The notes beneath the pieces are model-generated. The model was given only the letters and a program-made list of their open reading frames with translations. It was not told where the DNA came from and did not search any database. A stretch of 64,000 bases of DNA from Soehngenia sp. GTDB taxonomy: Bacteria; Bacillota; Clostridia; Tissierellales; Tissierellaceae. The stretch is taken from NCBI GenBank assembly GCA_024637045.1, contig JAGXFX010000004.1, forward strand, positions 62,001 through 126,000, read 5' to 3'. A program made the translations under genes and the position numbers. Shown piece by piece: positions 52,222-59,968 of this stretch; position 1 is the first letter of the stretch; every line of letters begins with the position of its first letter.

Positions 52222-54198
52222 ATGAAAAAGACTTATTATCTGACAACACCAATTTATTATCCAAGTGGCAATCTTCATATCGGACATACTTACACTACAG
52301 TTGCGGCAGACAGCATAAAAAGATATAAGAAGCTGCAGGGATACGACGTATTCTTTACAACAGGCTCTGATGAGCACGGACAAAAGATTCAGGAGAAGGC
52401 TCAGGAAAACAATATGACTCCAATAGCCTATGTTGACAAGATTGTAGCTGAAACCAAGGAACTTTGGAAGATGCTTGAAATCGAGTATGATTCATTTATT
52501 AGAACTACGGATGATTTCCACGAAAAGGCGATCGCTGGAATTTTTACAAAGCTTTATGAAAAGGGAGAAATATACAAAGGCCATTACGAGGGAGCATACT
52601 GTACGCCATGTGAATCCTTCTGGTCGGAATCACAACTACTTGATGGAAACAAGTGTCCTGACTGTGGAAGAGAAACCCATATTGAAAAGGAAGAGGCATA
52701 CTTCTTCAAGCTTTCAAAATACAGGGACAAGCTTCTAAAGCACTATGAGGATAATCCAGGATTTATTCAGCCTGAGAGCAGAAAGAACGAGATGATCAAC
52801 AACTTCCTGAAGGATGGCCTTGATGACTTAAGCGTATCAAGAAGCAGCTTTGACTGGGGAGTAAAGGTTCCCTTTGACGACAAGCACATTATATATGTAT
52901 GGATAGATGCGCTTTCATGTTACATTACATCCATTGGTTATGGAACGGAGAATACTGAGAACTTTGAAAAGTTCTGGCCTGCTGATGTACACCTTGTTGG
53001 AAAGGAAATCGTAAGATTCCATACCATTATATGGCCTGCAATTCTTATGGCTCTTGACCTGCCTCTCCCAAAGAAGGTATTCGGTCATGGATGGATACTC
53101 TTTGAAGACGACAAGATGTCAAAATCAAAGGGTAACATAATATATCCTGAACCAATAATTGACCTCTATGGAATAGATGCATTCAAGTACTTCCTGCTAA
53201 GGGAATTCTCATTTGGTCAGGACGGATCTTTCTCAAGAGAGAAGTTCCTACAAAGACTTAACTCAGACCTTGCAAATGATCTTGGAAACCTTGTAAGCAG
53301 AACAGTATCAATGGTTGAAAAGTATAACGACGGAATTCTTCCATCACCGAAAAAGACTGAAGAGATTGACGATACGCTCGTTCAGATGGCAACAGGAACA
53401 GCTGACAAAGTAGATGCATTTATGGATAATCTAAACTTCTCAAATGCTCTTGAAGAAGTATGGAAGCTAATCAGAAGGACGAACAAGTATGTTGACGAGA
53501 CAATGCCTTGGATTCTTGCCAAGGAAGAGAATTCTGAAAGACTAGACACTGTACTTTACAATCTTTCAGAAAGCTTAAGAATTGTTTCAATACTGATCAA
53601 GCCGTTTATGGACAAGACTTCAGCTGAAATCAGAAGACAGCTTGGGATTCAGGGAGAAGTAGTTTGGGACAATGCAAAACAGTGGGGACTTCTTAAGGAA
53701 GGAACCAAGGTTGAAAAAGGAAATATAATTTTCCCAAGACTTGATGTAAAGGAAGAACTTGTAAAATTAAATGATGCAAACAATGCACTTATAGAGAAGA
53801 GAACAGCAGCGAAGGAAGATACAAAAGTGGAAGAAAAGAAAGTTGAAGCAGTTGAAGAGAAAAAAGAGGAAGAGTTGATAACAATCGATGACTTTGCAAA
53901 GGTGAAGTTCAAGGTTGCAAAGGTGGTTGCCTGCGAGGAACATCCAAAGGCCGACAAGTTGCTTGTATTGACACTTAAGGTGGGAGATGAGCAGAGACAG
54001 GTGGTTTCTGGAATAAAGCAGTGGTATTCACCTGAGGATCTTGTAGGAAAGACGGTAATAGTGGTTGCAAACCTTAAACCGGTTAAGTTGAGAGGAATCG
54101 AGTCAAGGGGAATGGTACTGGCAGCAGAAGATGCTGACGGCAACCTGACACTTCTTTCAACGCTTGAGGATATTGCAGACGGAGCGATAGTATCATAG
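52222..54198 (+). CDS. metG: Methionyl-tRNA synthetase
   Basis: The 658-residue protein starts at ATG 52222 after GGAAGAGG. It has the HIGH motif in SGNLHIGHTYTT (~13-24), zinc-binding CTPCESFW...CPDCGRE (~126-150) and the KMSKS motif in DKMSKSKGN (~300). The anticodon-binding domain follows. After an acidic-basic linker (KVEEKKVEAVEEKKEEE, ~540-556) comes a C-terminal EMAP/Arc1p-type tRNA-binding domain, KFKVAKVVACEEHPKADKLL...GIESRGMVLAAED. It charges tRNA-Met for initiation and elongation. It is controlled by the T-box leader. Confidence 0.97.
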   Translation: MKKTYYLTTPIYYPSGNLHIGHTYTTVAADSIKRYKKLQGYDVFFTTGSDEHGQKIQEKAQENNMTPIAYVDKIVAETKELWKMLEIEYDSFIRTTDDFHEKAIAGIFTKLYEKGEIYKGHYEGAYCTPCESFWSESQLLDGNKCPDCGRETHIEKEEAYFFKLSKYRDKLLKHYEDNPGFIQPESRKNEMINNFLKDGLDDLSVSRSSFDWGVKVPFDDKHIIYVWIDALSCYITSIGYGTENTENFEKFWPADVHLVGKEIVRFHTIIWPAILMALDLPLPKKVFGHGWILFEDDKMSKSKGNIIYPEPIIDLYGIDAFKYFLLREFSFGQDGSFSREKFLQRLNSDLANDLGNLVSRTVSMVEKYNDGILPSPKKTEEIDDTLVQMATGTADKVDAFMDNLNFSNALEEVWKLIRRTNKYVDETMPWILAKEENSERLDTVLYNLSESLRIVSILIKPFMDKTSAEIRRQLGIQGEVVWDNAKQWGLLKEGTKVEKGNIIFPRLDVKEELVKLNDANNALIEKRTAAKEDTKVEEKKVEAVEEKKEEELITIDDFAKVKFKVAKVVACEEHPKADKLLVLTLKVGDEQRQVVSGIKQWYSPEDLVGKTVIVVANLKPVKLRGIESRGMVLAAEDADGNLTLLSTLEDIADGAIVS

Positions 54199-54207
54199 GA
54201 GGTATTT

Positions 54208-54990
54208 ATGCTAATAGACAGTCATGCCCATCTTGATGACAGGAGATTTGATCCTGACAGGGAGATGTTAATTAAGAGCCTAAAGGACAATGGAATAGAC
54301 CTGATTATAAATGTAGGTGCTGATATTGAATCCAGCAAGGCATCAATTGAGCTGGCAAAAAAGCATGAGAATATTTATGCCGTGGTGGGAGTTCATCCCC
54401 ACTCGGCAAAGGATCTTGAAGGCAAGGAGTTAAGCGAACTGAGAGAACTGTTAAAGGAAGAAAAAGTTGTTGCCATAGGAGAGATCGGTTTGGACTTCTA
54501 CTACGACAATTCTCCAAGGGACATTCAAAGAAAATGGTTCAAGGCACAGATTGACCTTGCCAAGGAACTGAATATGCCAGTTGTAATCCACACAAGGGAT
54601 GCTGCCCAGGAGACATTTGATATCCTTAAGGAAGCTGGGGAGGATGGAAAATTGAAATGCCTTCTTCACTGCTACTCAGGGAGTGCGGAGATGGCTGAGG
54701 AATATATAAAGCTTGGGTTCTATATTTCACTTGGCGGACCTGTGACATTTAAGAATGCAAGGGTTCCGCGAGAGGTAGCAAAGGCGGTTCCTCTTGACAG
54801 ACTTCTTATTGAAACAGATAGTCCCTACCTTACGCCTGAACCATACAGAGGAAAGAGAAACGAGCCTATGTATGTAAAATATGTAGCAGAAAAAATTGCC
54901 CAGGAAAAGGGAATAACCTATAAAGAGGTTGCTGAAACAACAAGTGCAAATGTGCTAAGATTCTTCGGAATAAATGGGAGAGGTCAGTGA
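54208..54990 (+). CDS. TatD-family metal-dependent hydrolase (YabD-like DNase)
   Basis: The 260-residue protein shows the TatD metal motifs: LIDSHAHLDDRRFD (~2-15), YAVVGVHPHSAKDLE (~56), VVAIGEIGLDFYYDNSPRDIQ (~88-108), PVVIHTRDA (~128), LLHCYSGSAEMAEEYI (~152) and LLIETDSPYLTPEPYRGKRNEP (~199-220). TatD proteins are 3'-5' exonucleases on DNA. The order metG-tatD-rnmV-ksgA matches Bacillus metS-yabD-(yabE)-rnmV-ksgA. A ribosome site AGGAGG precedes ATG 54208, nine bases after metG. Confidence 0.94.
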   Translation: MLIDSHAHLDDRRFDPDREMLIKSLKDNGIDLIINVGADIESSKASIELAKKHENIYAVVGVHPHSAKDLEGKELSELRELLKEEKVVAIGEIGLDFYYDNSPRDIQRKWFKAQIDLAKELNMPVVIHTRDAAQETFDILKEAGEDGKLKCLLHCYSGSAEMAEEYIKLGFYISLGGPVTFKNARVPREVAKAVPLDRLLIETDSPYLTPEPYRGKRNEPMYVKYVAEKIAQEKGITYKEVAETTSANVLRFFGINGRGQ

Positions 54991-54995
54991 AGCTT

Positions 54996-55541
54996 ATGAT
55001 AAAGGAAGTAATAGTGGTAGAGGGAAAGGATGACATATCTGCTGTAAAGGCAGCTCTGGAGTGCGAGGTTATCGCCACAAACGGCTTTGGCTATGGAAGA
55101 AAGCTAATCCAGACCCTAAAGTCCATACATGCGAGAAGAGGGATAATCATCCTTACAGACCCCGACTACGGTGGAGAAAGTATCAGAAAAGACCTGTCCA
55201 GACATATCCCAGACTGCAAGCATGCATTCCTTCCACAGGGAAAGGCTTTAAAGAAGGATAATATCGGAATTGAAAACGCCACACCTGAAGACATTAGGGA
55301 AGCGATTGAGAAATCCAGACCAAATATCGTTGAAGCCCAGGAGACCTTTCAGAGAGAGGATATTTTTCTTTTTAACCTGTCAGGTGGATCGGGATCCAAG
55401 GAACGTAGGGAAAAGCTTGGAGAAATCCTTGGAATTGGATATACGAATGGAAAGCAGCTCTTGAACAGGTTGAATCACCTTGGAGTGACAAGGGAAGAAT
55501 TCCTTAAGGCAATGGAAAGGATAGAAAAGGATGGAGAATAA
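54996..55541 (+). CDS. rnmV: Ribonuclease M5 (5S rRNA maturation)
   Basis: The 181-residue protein has a Toprim domain: IKEVIVVEGKDDISAVKAAL (~2-21), EVIATNGFGYGRKLIQTLK and IIILTDPDYGGESIRKDL (~55-72). The C-terminal part has GIGYTNGKQLLNRLNHLGVTREEFLKAM. RNase M5 trims precursor 5S rRNA together with L18. ATG 54996 gives the family-like N-terminus; GTG 54987 overlapping the tatD stop is an alternative. It overlaps ksgA by 11 bases. Confidence 0.93.
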   Translation: MIKEVIVVEGKDDISAVKAALECEVIATNGFGYGRKLIQTLKSIHARRGIIILTDPDYGGESIRKDLSRHIPDCKHAFLPQGKALKKDNIGIENATPEDIREAIEKSRPNIVEAQETFQREDIFLFNLSGGSGSKERREKLGEILGIGYTNGKQLLNRLNHLGVTREEFLKAMERIEKDGE

Positions 55542-56391
55542 AAGACTGTATTCCCCAAGTCAGGTAAGAGAGGTTCTTGACCGTCATGGTTTCAGATTCT
55601 CAAAAGGGCTGGGACAGAATTTTCTAATAGACGGAAATATCGTAAGAAAAATAGTAAGAGGCGCAGATATAACCAAGGAGGACTACGTTCTTGAAATCGG
55701 ACCGGGAATGGGAACCCTGACTGAGGAACTGGCCCTTAATGCAAAGAAGGTCATTGCAATAGAAATAGATGAAAGACTTAGACCGATCCTTGCGGAGACA
55801 CTCGAGCCATATGACAATGTTGAGGTTGTTTATGGGGATGTATTAAAGTTACCCTTGAGGGAAATAATAGAAGAGAAGTGTGATGGACAAGCTGTGAAGG
55901 TAGTTGCAAATCTACCGTATTATGTAACTACACCCATAATCGGAAAGCTTATTGAAGAGGAGCTTCCTTTCGAATCAATCAGTGTAATGGTTCAAAAAGA
56001 AGTTGCGGACAGGATGGTTGCAAAGCCTCACACGAAAGAGTATGGATCACTTACACTATTTGTTGGCTTCTATACAGAGCCTAAAATAATGATGAAGGTA
56101 CCAAAAACGGTCTTTATGCCACAGCCAAAAATTGACAGCTCGGTTATAAAGCTGCAGATTAGGGAAAGCCTTCCTGACACAAACAGGGATAGTTACTTTA
56201 AGCTTGTAAGAGCAGCTTTTTCAAAGAGAAGAAAAACCCTGATCAATGCACTTTCAACCTACGGGCTTGAAGCAGACAAAGAGGAAATCAGAGAAGCTCT
56301 TAAAAGGGTCAACATAGATGAAACAGTCCGAGGCGAGGACCTGGAAATGGACGACTATATTCGTCTTGCAAGGGAGCTGCCTGATCTTTAG
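55531..56391 (+). CDS. ksgA: 16S rRNA dimethyladenosine methyltransferase
   Basis: The 286-residue protein has the KsgA motifs: FRFSKGLGQNFLIDGNIVRKIV (~22-43), VLEIGPGMGTLTEELAL (~54-70), VIAIEIDERLRPIL (~77), VVANLPYYVTTPIIGKLIEE (~123-142, with NLPY active site), MVQKEVADRMVAKPHTKEYGSLTLF (~151-175) and AFSKRRKTLINAL (~229). It makes N6,N6-dimethyl A1518/A1519. The start ATG 55531 lies inside the end of rnmV. Confidence 0.96.
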   Translation: MENKRLYSPSQVREVLDRHGFRFSKGLGQNFLIDGNIVRKIVRGADITKEDYVLEIGPGMGTLTEELALNAKKVIAIEIDERLRPILAETLEPYDNVEVVYGDVLKLPLREIIEEKCDGQAVKVVANLPYYVTTPIIGKLIEEELPFESISVMVQKEVADRMVAKPHTKEYGSLTLFVGFYTEPKIMMKVPKTVFMPQPKIDSSVIKLQIRESLPDTNRDSYFKLVRAAFSKRRKTLINALSTYGLEADKEEIREALKRVNIDETVRGEDLEMDDYIRLARELPDL

Positions 56392-56458
56392 ACCAGGGGC
56401 TATAGCAAAGGGATAGTTTATGAATCTTTATTGTGGGTAAAATAGAGTTAGAGATTTG

Positions 56459-56487
56459 TTGACAAAAATACCCTGAGGGGGTATAAT
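56459..56487 (+). promoter_or_regulatory. Perfect consensus promoter of the glutaredoxin gene
   Basis: TTGACA (56459-56464), 17-base spacer, TATAAT (56482-56487). Confidence 0.85.
56468..56484 (+). promoter_or_regulatory. CsoR/CstR-like operator inside the glutaredoxin promoter
   Basis: ATACCCTGAGGGGGTAT has perfect 6-bp arms ATACCC/GGGTAT with a five-base centre. It lies between and partly over the -35 and -10 elements, a repressor position. A near-identical 17-bp site occurs at 57652-57668. Confidence 0.6.
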
Positions 56488-56519
56488 TAAGTCGGGAATT
56501 ATAATAAGGAGGAATTATT

Positions 56520-56750
56520 GTGAACGAAGTTATAGTTTATACAAGCAGTACATGTCCATATTGTACACTTGCAAAGAATCATCTAACTGAAAAAGGTGTT
56601 TCATATGTTGAGAAAAATGTTTCAACTGATAAGGATGCAAGAAAAGAATTGATGGCTATGGGACACATGGGAGTACCTGTAGTTGTAATCAACGGTCAGG
56701 AGATCGTAGGATTTGACAAGGAAAAAATAGATACACTACTTGATGCTTAA
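56520..56750 (+). CDS. Glutaredoxin-family redox protein
   Basis: The 76-residue protein starts at GTG 56520 with AAGGAGGAATTATT upstream. It has the CPYC active site in YTSSTCPYCTLAKNHL (~7-22) and the GSH/cis-Pro segment MGVPVVVINGQEIVGFDKEKIDTLL (~50-74). It reduces disulfides; small CPYC proteins of this type in clostridia often work with thioredoxin-reductase-like or NADH-dependent systems. Its promoter carries a CsoR/CstR-like site, so it may answer to copper or to reactive sulfur. Confidence 0.92.
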   Translation: MNEVIVYTSSTCPYCTLAKNHLTEKGVSYVEKNVSTDKDARKELMAMGHMGVPVVVINGQEIVGFDKEKIDTLLDA

Positions 56751-56760
56751 ACAAAAAATT

Positions 56761-56803
56761 AAAAACTCTGAGATGAATTTTCATCTCAGAGTTTTATTTT
56801 TTG
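56761..56803. terminator. Bidirectional terminator between glutaredoxin and DUF1858 genes
   Basis: AAAACTCTGAGATGA (56762-56776) pairs with TCATCTCAGAGTTTT (56781-56795), then TATTTTTT. Confidence 0.9.
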
Positions 56804-56820
56804 ATAAAATTTTTAAAAAA

Positions 56821-57006
56821 TTAGTTGTTCAAAGCTTCCATAAGCTTGGTTAGGTCCAGACCGTGTACCATTGCTGCTTCTTCCAGACTCTCCATTTGGC
56901 TTGAAGGACAACCTACGCAACCCATGCCGAATCTAAGTAGAGTCTCTATAGCTTCAGGCTTTTTCCTAATAAGTTCACCGATAAGCATATCTTTTGTAAC
57001 TTCCAT
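56821..57006 (-). CDS. DUF1858 redox-disulfide domain protein
   Basis: The 61-residue protein is a stand-alone DUF1858 domain: ITKDMLIGELIRKKPEAIETLLRFGMGCVGCPSSQMESLEEAAMVHGLDL is approximated here by KDMLIGELI, GMGCVGCPSS and SLEEAAMVHG. The CxxC at about residues 30-33 is the family feature. Such domains often accompany hybrid-cluster proteins or sulfur-transfer enzymes and are named hybrid-cluster-associated redox disulfide domains. AAGGAGGG precedes ATG 57006. It converges on the glutaredoxin gene. Confidence 0.88.
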   Translation of the reverse strand: MEVTKDMLIGELIRKKPEAIETLLRFGMGCVGCPSSQMESLEEAAMVHGLDLTKLMEALNN

Positions 57007-57248
57007 TTATAATTCCCTCCTTTTAATTCATAGTAATATAGTAGCATATAAAGAAATATATTACTAGATTTATTTTTGATTTTTATCTAAGATATTGATA
57101 ATTGCTTATGTAAACAAAAGCACTGGGGACGGTTCTTTTTGCTTTTTTTGAGCGTTTTACTTACTGTTAAGATCGATATTGTACATAGGTTTTGCCTATT
57201 GTTTGAATTTGCCAAAATCAGGATATATATAGGTGAGGAGGGATGCAT

Positions 57249-57596
57249 ATGAAGAGCGGGGGTATATTTGCATTGCTGATACAAATACTGGTATCCGCAA
57301 TAGTAATTGGGATAGCTGCTTTTTTCACACCAGGATTCTCCATTGCGGGAGGCTTCGGAACACTTTTTATCGCAGCGATCGTAGTTGGGGGATTAAGTTG
57401 GGCAGCAGTTCGATTTCTTGGGGTTAAGGCCTCGCCATTTGGAGCGGGACTAACAGGATTTCTAGTAAGTGCAGCAGTACTTTATTTGACGAGATATATA
57501 GTTGACGGATTTAACATTACTCTGATCGGAGCGCTTTTAGGAGCACTGGTACTAGGTATCGTTGACTTTATAATACCTGGAAAGAGATTCAGATAA
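57249..57596 (+). CDS. Small four-helix membrane protein, phage-holin-family-4-like
   Basis: The 115-residue protein starts at ATG 57249, which suits GAGGAGGG upstream better than the ATG six bases earlier. Four hydrophobic segments lie at ~8-28, ~35-55, ~63-83 and ~88-108, ending VDFIIPGKRFR. This resembles the actinobacterial/Firmicute 'holin family 4' chromosomal proteins. There are no phage genes nearby, so it is unlikely to act as a lysis holin. Function unknown. Confidence 0.75.
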   Translation: MKSGGIFALLIQILVSAIVIGIAAFFTPGFSIAGGFGTLFIAAIVVGGLSWAAVRFLGVKASPFGAGLTGFLVSAAVLYLTRYIVDGFNITLIGALLGALVLGIVDFIIPGKRFR

Positions 57597-57612
57597 TTAT
57601 TTGAATTTTGAC

Positions 57613-57641
57613 TTGACTACAAAAACTATATGATGTAGAAT
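57613..57641 (+). promoter_or_regulatory. Promoter of the HesB-like selenoprotein gene
   Basis: TTGACT (57613-57618), 17-base spacer, TAGAAT (57636-57641). Confidence 0.65.
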
Positions 57642-57651
57642 AGAAAATGAA

Positions 57652-57668
57652 ATACCGTATAGGGGTAT
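57652..57668 (+). promoter_or_regulatory. CsoR/CstR-like operator before the HesB-like selenoprotein
   Basis: ATACCGTATAGGGGTAT has the same 17-bp frame as the site at 56468-56484, with one arm mismatch. It lies just downstream of the promoter. Confidence 0.5.
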
Positions 57669-57688
57669 ATTAATAGAGGAGGAATATG

Positions 57689-57991
57689 ATGAATATTGAA
57701 ATAACAAGTACAGCTAAAGACGAGCTGAAGAAAGTACTTGAAAATAAGAAGAATGAAGACAAATTGTTGAGAATCTATATCGCAGGCTATGGTTGAGGCG
57801 GTCCTACATTTGGATTAGCTCTGGATGAGCTAAAAGATGAGGACATTGAAGTTAAAATTGAGGATTTCCATTTTGTAATGGAAGATATGATTACTGAGAA
57901 CTTCGGAAGCTTTACTGTTGATTTCAGCGACAACTGGTTAAGACGTGGATTTAGCGTTTATCCTGATGGAGTTGCTGCATCAAGCTGTTAA
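57689..57991 (+). CDS. HesB/IscA-like selenoprotein (in-frame UGA)
   Basis: The frame opens at ATG 57689 (AGAGGAGGA upstream; an ATG three bases earlier is possible) and meets UGA at 57794-57796, codon 36. It then stays open to TAA 57989, giving 100 residues. With UGA as Sec the segment reads IAGYG-U-GGPTFGLALDE, matching the IscA/HesB pattern GCxGPxFGLxLDE where Sec replaces the first conserved Cys. The protein ends ASSC, so C100 may be the partner. A hairpin GGTCC/GGATT lies at 57800-57816. HesB-like selenoproteins are known in anaerobic bacteria; a role in Fe-S or redox chemistry is likely but unproven. Confidence 0.92.
57800..57816 (+). promoter_or_regulatory. Candidate bacterial SECIS hairpin
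   Basis: GGTCC (57800-57804), seven-base loop, GGATT (57812-57816), pairing partly through G-U, just after UGA 57794-57796. Confidence 0.4.
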
Positions 57992-58009
57992 TTTGATTTG
58001 AATTTATTG

Positions 58010-58040
58010 GCAGGCCAAAAAAATGGTCTGTCTTTTTTCT
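58010..58040 (+). terminator. Terminator after the HesB-like selenoprotein gene
   Basis: GGCAGGCCA pairs with TGGTCTGTC (with G-U pairs), followed by TTTTTT. Confidence 0.75.
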
Positions 58041-58217
58041 TGTCCTGTCATCCCAACCGAAGGAAAGTGGAGGGAATCTCTTACTTCTTAGATATTACCT
58101 AAAGGTTTTACCCTTGTCCTGGTTAAATCATTTAATTGTGATTTGCTTGTGCCCGGCGATTGAATTAATAAAATCTTTGATTTTATTGTAATTCATCGAG
58201 GGGGTGTGAATTGAGAA
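58041..58217. repeat. Intergenic repeat fragments upstream of mgtE
   Basis: GTCATCCCAACCGAAGG (58050-58066) resembles units at 38335-38435. An imperfect hairpin runs 58157-58198 (CGATTGAATTA...ATTCATCG with ATAAAATC/GATTTTAT in the stem). GTGAATTGAGAATTG (58206-58220) is another copy of the repeat seen at 38520. No gene is seen. Confidence 0.5.
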
Positions 58218-58247
58218 TTGTGAATTTGAAAAAAACTGTGTTATAAT
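58218..58247 (+). promoter_or_regulatory. Promoter of the mgtE leader
   Basis: TTGTGA (58218-58223), 18-base spacer, TATAAT (58242-58247). The transcript would start near 58254, giving about 130 bases of leader. Confidence 0.5.
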
Positions 58248-58282
58248 GTAGGATAGAGATTAATTCGAAGGGAGTGATGATT

Positions 58283-58369
58283 ATGGATTCGAGTCCTTTG
58301 CCGGATAGTTGCATAACAATTTTTTGGAACCATGGTCATCAGCCTGACCGGAGGTTCCTCCAACAATAA
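58283..58369 (+). CDS. Candidate 28-residue leader peptide of mgtE
   Basis: ATG 58283 has a strong ribosome site (AAGGGAGTGAT) and opens a 28-codon frame ending TAA 58367, 18 bases before mgtE. The N-terminus reads MDSSPLPDSC, acidic and proline-bearing, which recalls the Mg2+-sensing leader peptides of mgtA/mgtC in enterobacteria, though not by homology. A hairpin (GGAACC 58326-58331 with GGTTCC 58353-58358, inner GGTCA/TGACC) lies over its 3' half. CCTCC (58357-58361) could pair with the mgtE Shine-Dalgarno GGAGG (58377-58381). Expression is unproven. Confidence 0.5.
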   Translation: MDSSPLPDSCITIFWNHGHQPDRRFLQQ

Positions 58370-58387
58370 CCAAAAAGGAGGAATAAT

Positions 58388-59749
58388 ATGGATGAGCTAA
58401 AAACAATAGATGAAATCCTTGATGAGATTCTTGAGCTTATCGAGGGGAAAAAATATTTTCGAATCAAGAAAATACTTGAGGACTTAAATGAAGTCGACAT
58501 CGCAGATGTCCTGGACGAACTGGACCTGCACAATACACTACTTATTTTCAGGATGCTGCCGAAAGATCTTGCAGTTGATGTATTTGCACACTTTGAGCCT
58601 GAAAACCAAAGAGAAATAATTGAAGCAATAACCGATAAAGAGGTTAGAAACATAGTTGAAGAGCTATTTTTTGATGATATGATCGACCTTATTGAAGAAA
58701 TGCCTGCAAATATAGTAAGCAAAGTAATTAAGCATTCAACTCCTGAAGAGCGGAAGCTTATAAATGAGTTTTTGAAATATCCACCGGACTCAGCCGGAAG
58801 CTTGATGACAATCGAGTATGTGGAGCTCCGTCAGTCCATGACGGTAAAAGAAGCCATGGAGCATATCAAGGAGACGGGACTTTCCAAAGAGACTGTCTAC
58901 ACCTGTTATGTAACAAATATGAACAGAAAGCTAGAAGGAATAATATCACTGAGAATACTTGTAGTATCTCCCGAGGATGCAATACTTGCAGACCTGATGG
59001 AGGACGATGCAATATATGTAGAAACCCATGATGATCAAGAAACAGTTGCAAGTGTCTTTAGAAGATATGGATTCCTGGCACTGCCTGTAGTTGATACTGA
59101 AAAAAGACTTACCGGAATTATTACAATCGACGATATTATCGATGTTATGGAACAGGAGGCCACAGAAGACTTCCAGAGAATGGCTGCCATGGCACCTTCT
59201 GATGATCCATATATGACATCAAGTGTATTCAACCTTGCAAAACAAAGAATCGCGTGGCTCCTTGTACTGATGGTTGCCGCAACCATATCAGGTCAGATAA
59301 TCAGTAGTTACGAGGGAATATTAAGTTCTGTTGTAATTCTTGCATCATTTATGCCCATGCTTATGAACACCGGTGGTAGTTCAGGAAGCCAGGCATCAAC
59401 ACTTGTAATTCGTGGTCTGGCAACAGGAGAAATCGAGATGAAGGATTCCGCAAAGGTCCTTTGGAAGGAGTTCAGGATTAGTATTATAGTGGGAGTTGTT
59501 CTTGCAGCAGTAAATTTCGCAAGACTTATGCTTATTACCAGAGCTGGATTCCTTGTTTCCATTACTGTATCCTTGACATTGATTGTAACAGTTGTAATTG
59601 CAAAATTATTGGGCGGACTTGCTCCAATGGTTGCCAAGATGTTTAAGGTCGACCCTGCAATAATGGCTGGTCCACTGATCACTACATTTGTAGATGCAAT
59701 CAGTCTGATTGTTTATTTTTCAATAGCTACAATGCTTCTTAGTGCATAA
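58388..59749 (+). CDS. mgtE: Magnesium transporter MgtE
   Basis: The 453-residue protein has the MgtE layout. An N-terminal helical domain contains IADVLDELDLHNTLLIFRMLPKDLAVDVFAHFEPENQREII (~38-78) and AGSLMTIEYVELR (~136). Two CBS domains follow (~140-260), with FLALPVVDTEKRLTGIITIDDIIDVMEQEATEDFQRMA at the end. Five membrane helices include MLMNTGGSSGSQASTLVIRGLATGEI (~325-350), the pore signature. It is a Mg2+-gated Mg2+ channel. Control by the leader peptide and hairpin upstream is suggested. AAAGGAGGA precedes ATG 58388. Confidence 0.95.
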   Translation: MDELKTIDEILDEILELIEGKKYFRIKKILEDLNEVDIADVLDELDLHNTLLIFRMLPKDLAVDVFAHFEPENQREIIEAITDKEVRNIVEELFFDDMIDLIEEMPANIVSKVIKHSTPEERKLINEFLKYPPDSAGSLMTIEYVELRQSMTVKEAMEHIKETGLSKETVYTCYVTNMNRKLEGIISLRILVVSPEDAILADLMEDDAIYVETHDDQETVASVFRRYGFLALPVVDTEKRLTGIITIDDIIDVMEQEATEDFQRMAAMAPSDDPYMTSSVFNLAKQRIAWLLVLMVAATISGQIISSYEGILSSVVILASFMPMLMNTGGSSGSQASTLVIRGLATGEIEMKDSAKVLWKEFRISIIVGVVLAAVNFARLMLITRAGFLVSITVSLTLIVTVVIAKLLGGLAPMVAKMFKVDPAIMAGPLITTFVDAISLIVYFSIATMLLSA

Positions 59750-59857
59750 GTTCCAACTAGCATTTGTCAACAAAATATATATTAAATAATTTTAAAAAAT
59801 AAATATAAAGAGTGCAATTGACAAAAGAAGGGTATAATAGTATAATAATTCGTTTGG

Positions 59858-59886
59858 TTGACATGACCTTCTATTTGTGTTATAAT
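59858..59886 (+). promoter_or_regulatory. Perfect consensus promoter of veg
   Basis: TTGACA (59858-59863), 17-base spacer, TATAAT (59881-59886). The leader to ATG 59969 is about 75 bases and holds a small GAGTGT/ACACTC hairpin. Confidence 0.85.
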
Positions 59887-59968
59887 ATTTACATGATGAG
59901 TGTCCCTAACACACTCCTTCTGTCCCCAGAGTTTGGGAGAATGAAATGGAAGGTGGTTCTCTAACAGT

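Noticed and set aside
54996-55541. GTG 54987 as start of rnmV
   Set aside because: Its ribosome site would be only about three bases away; ATG 54996 gives the normal family N-terminus, though it cannot be excluded.
57249-57596. Phage holin implying a prophage
   Set aside because: No other phage gene, attachment site or lysis partner nearby; such small membrane proteins are common on chromosomes.
58218-58387. M-box (ykoK) riboswitch before mgtE
   Set aside because: The conserved M-box sequence blocks are absent and the leader is too short; the leader ORF explains the features better.
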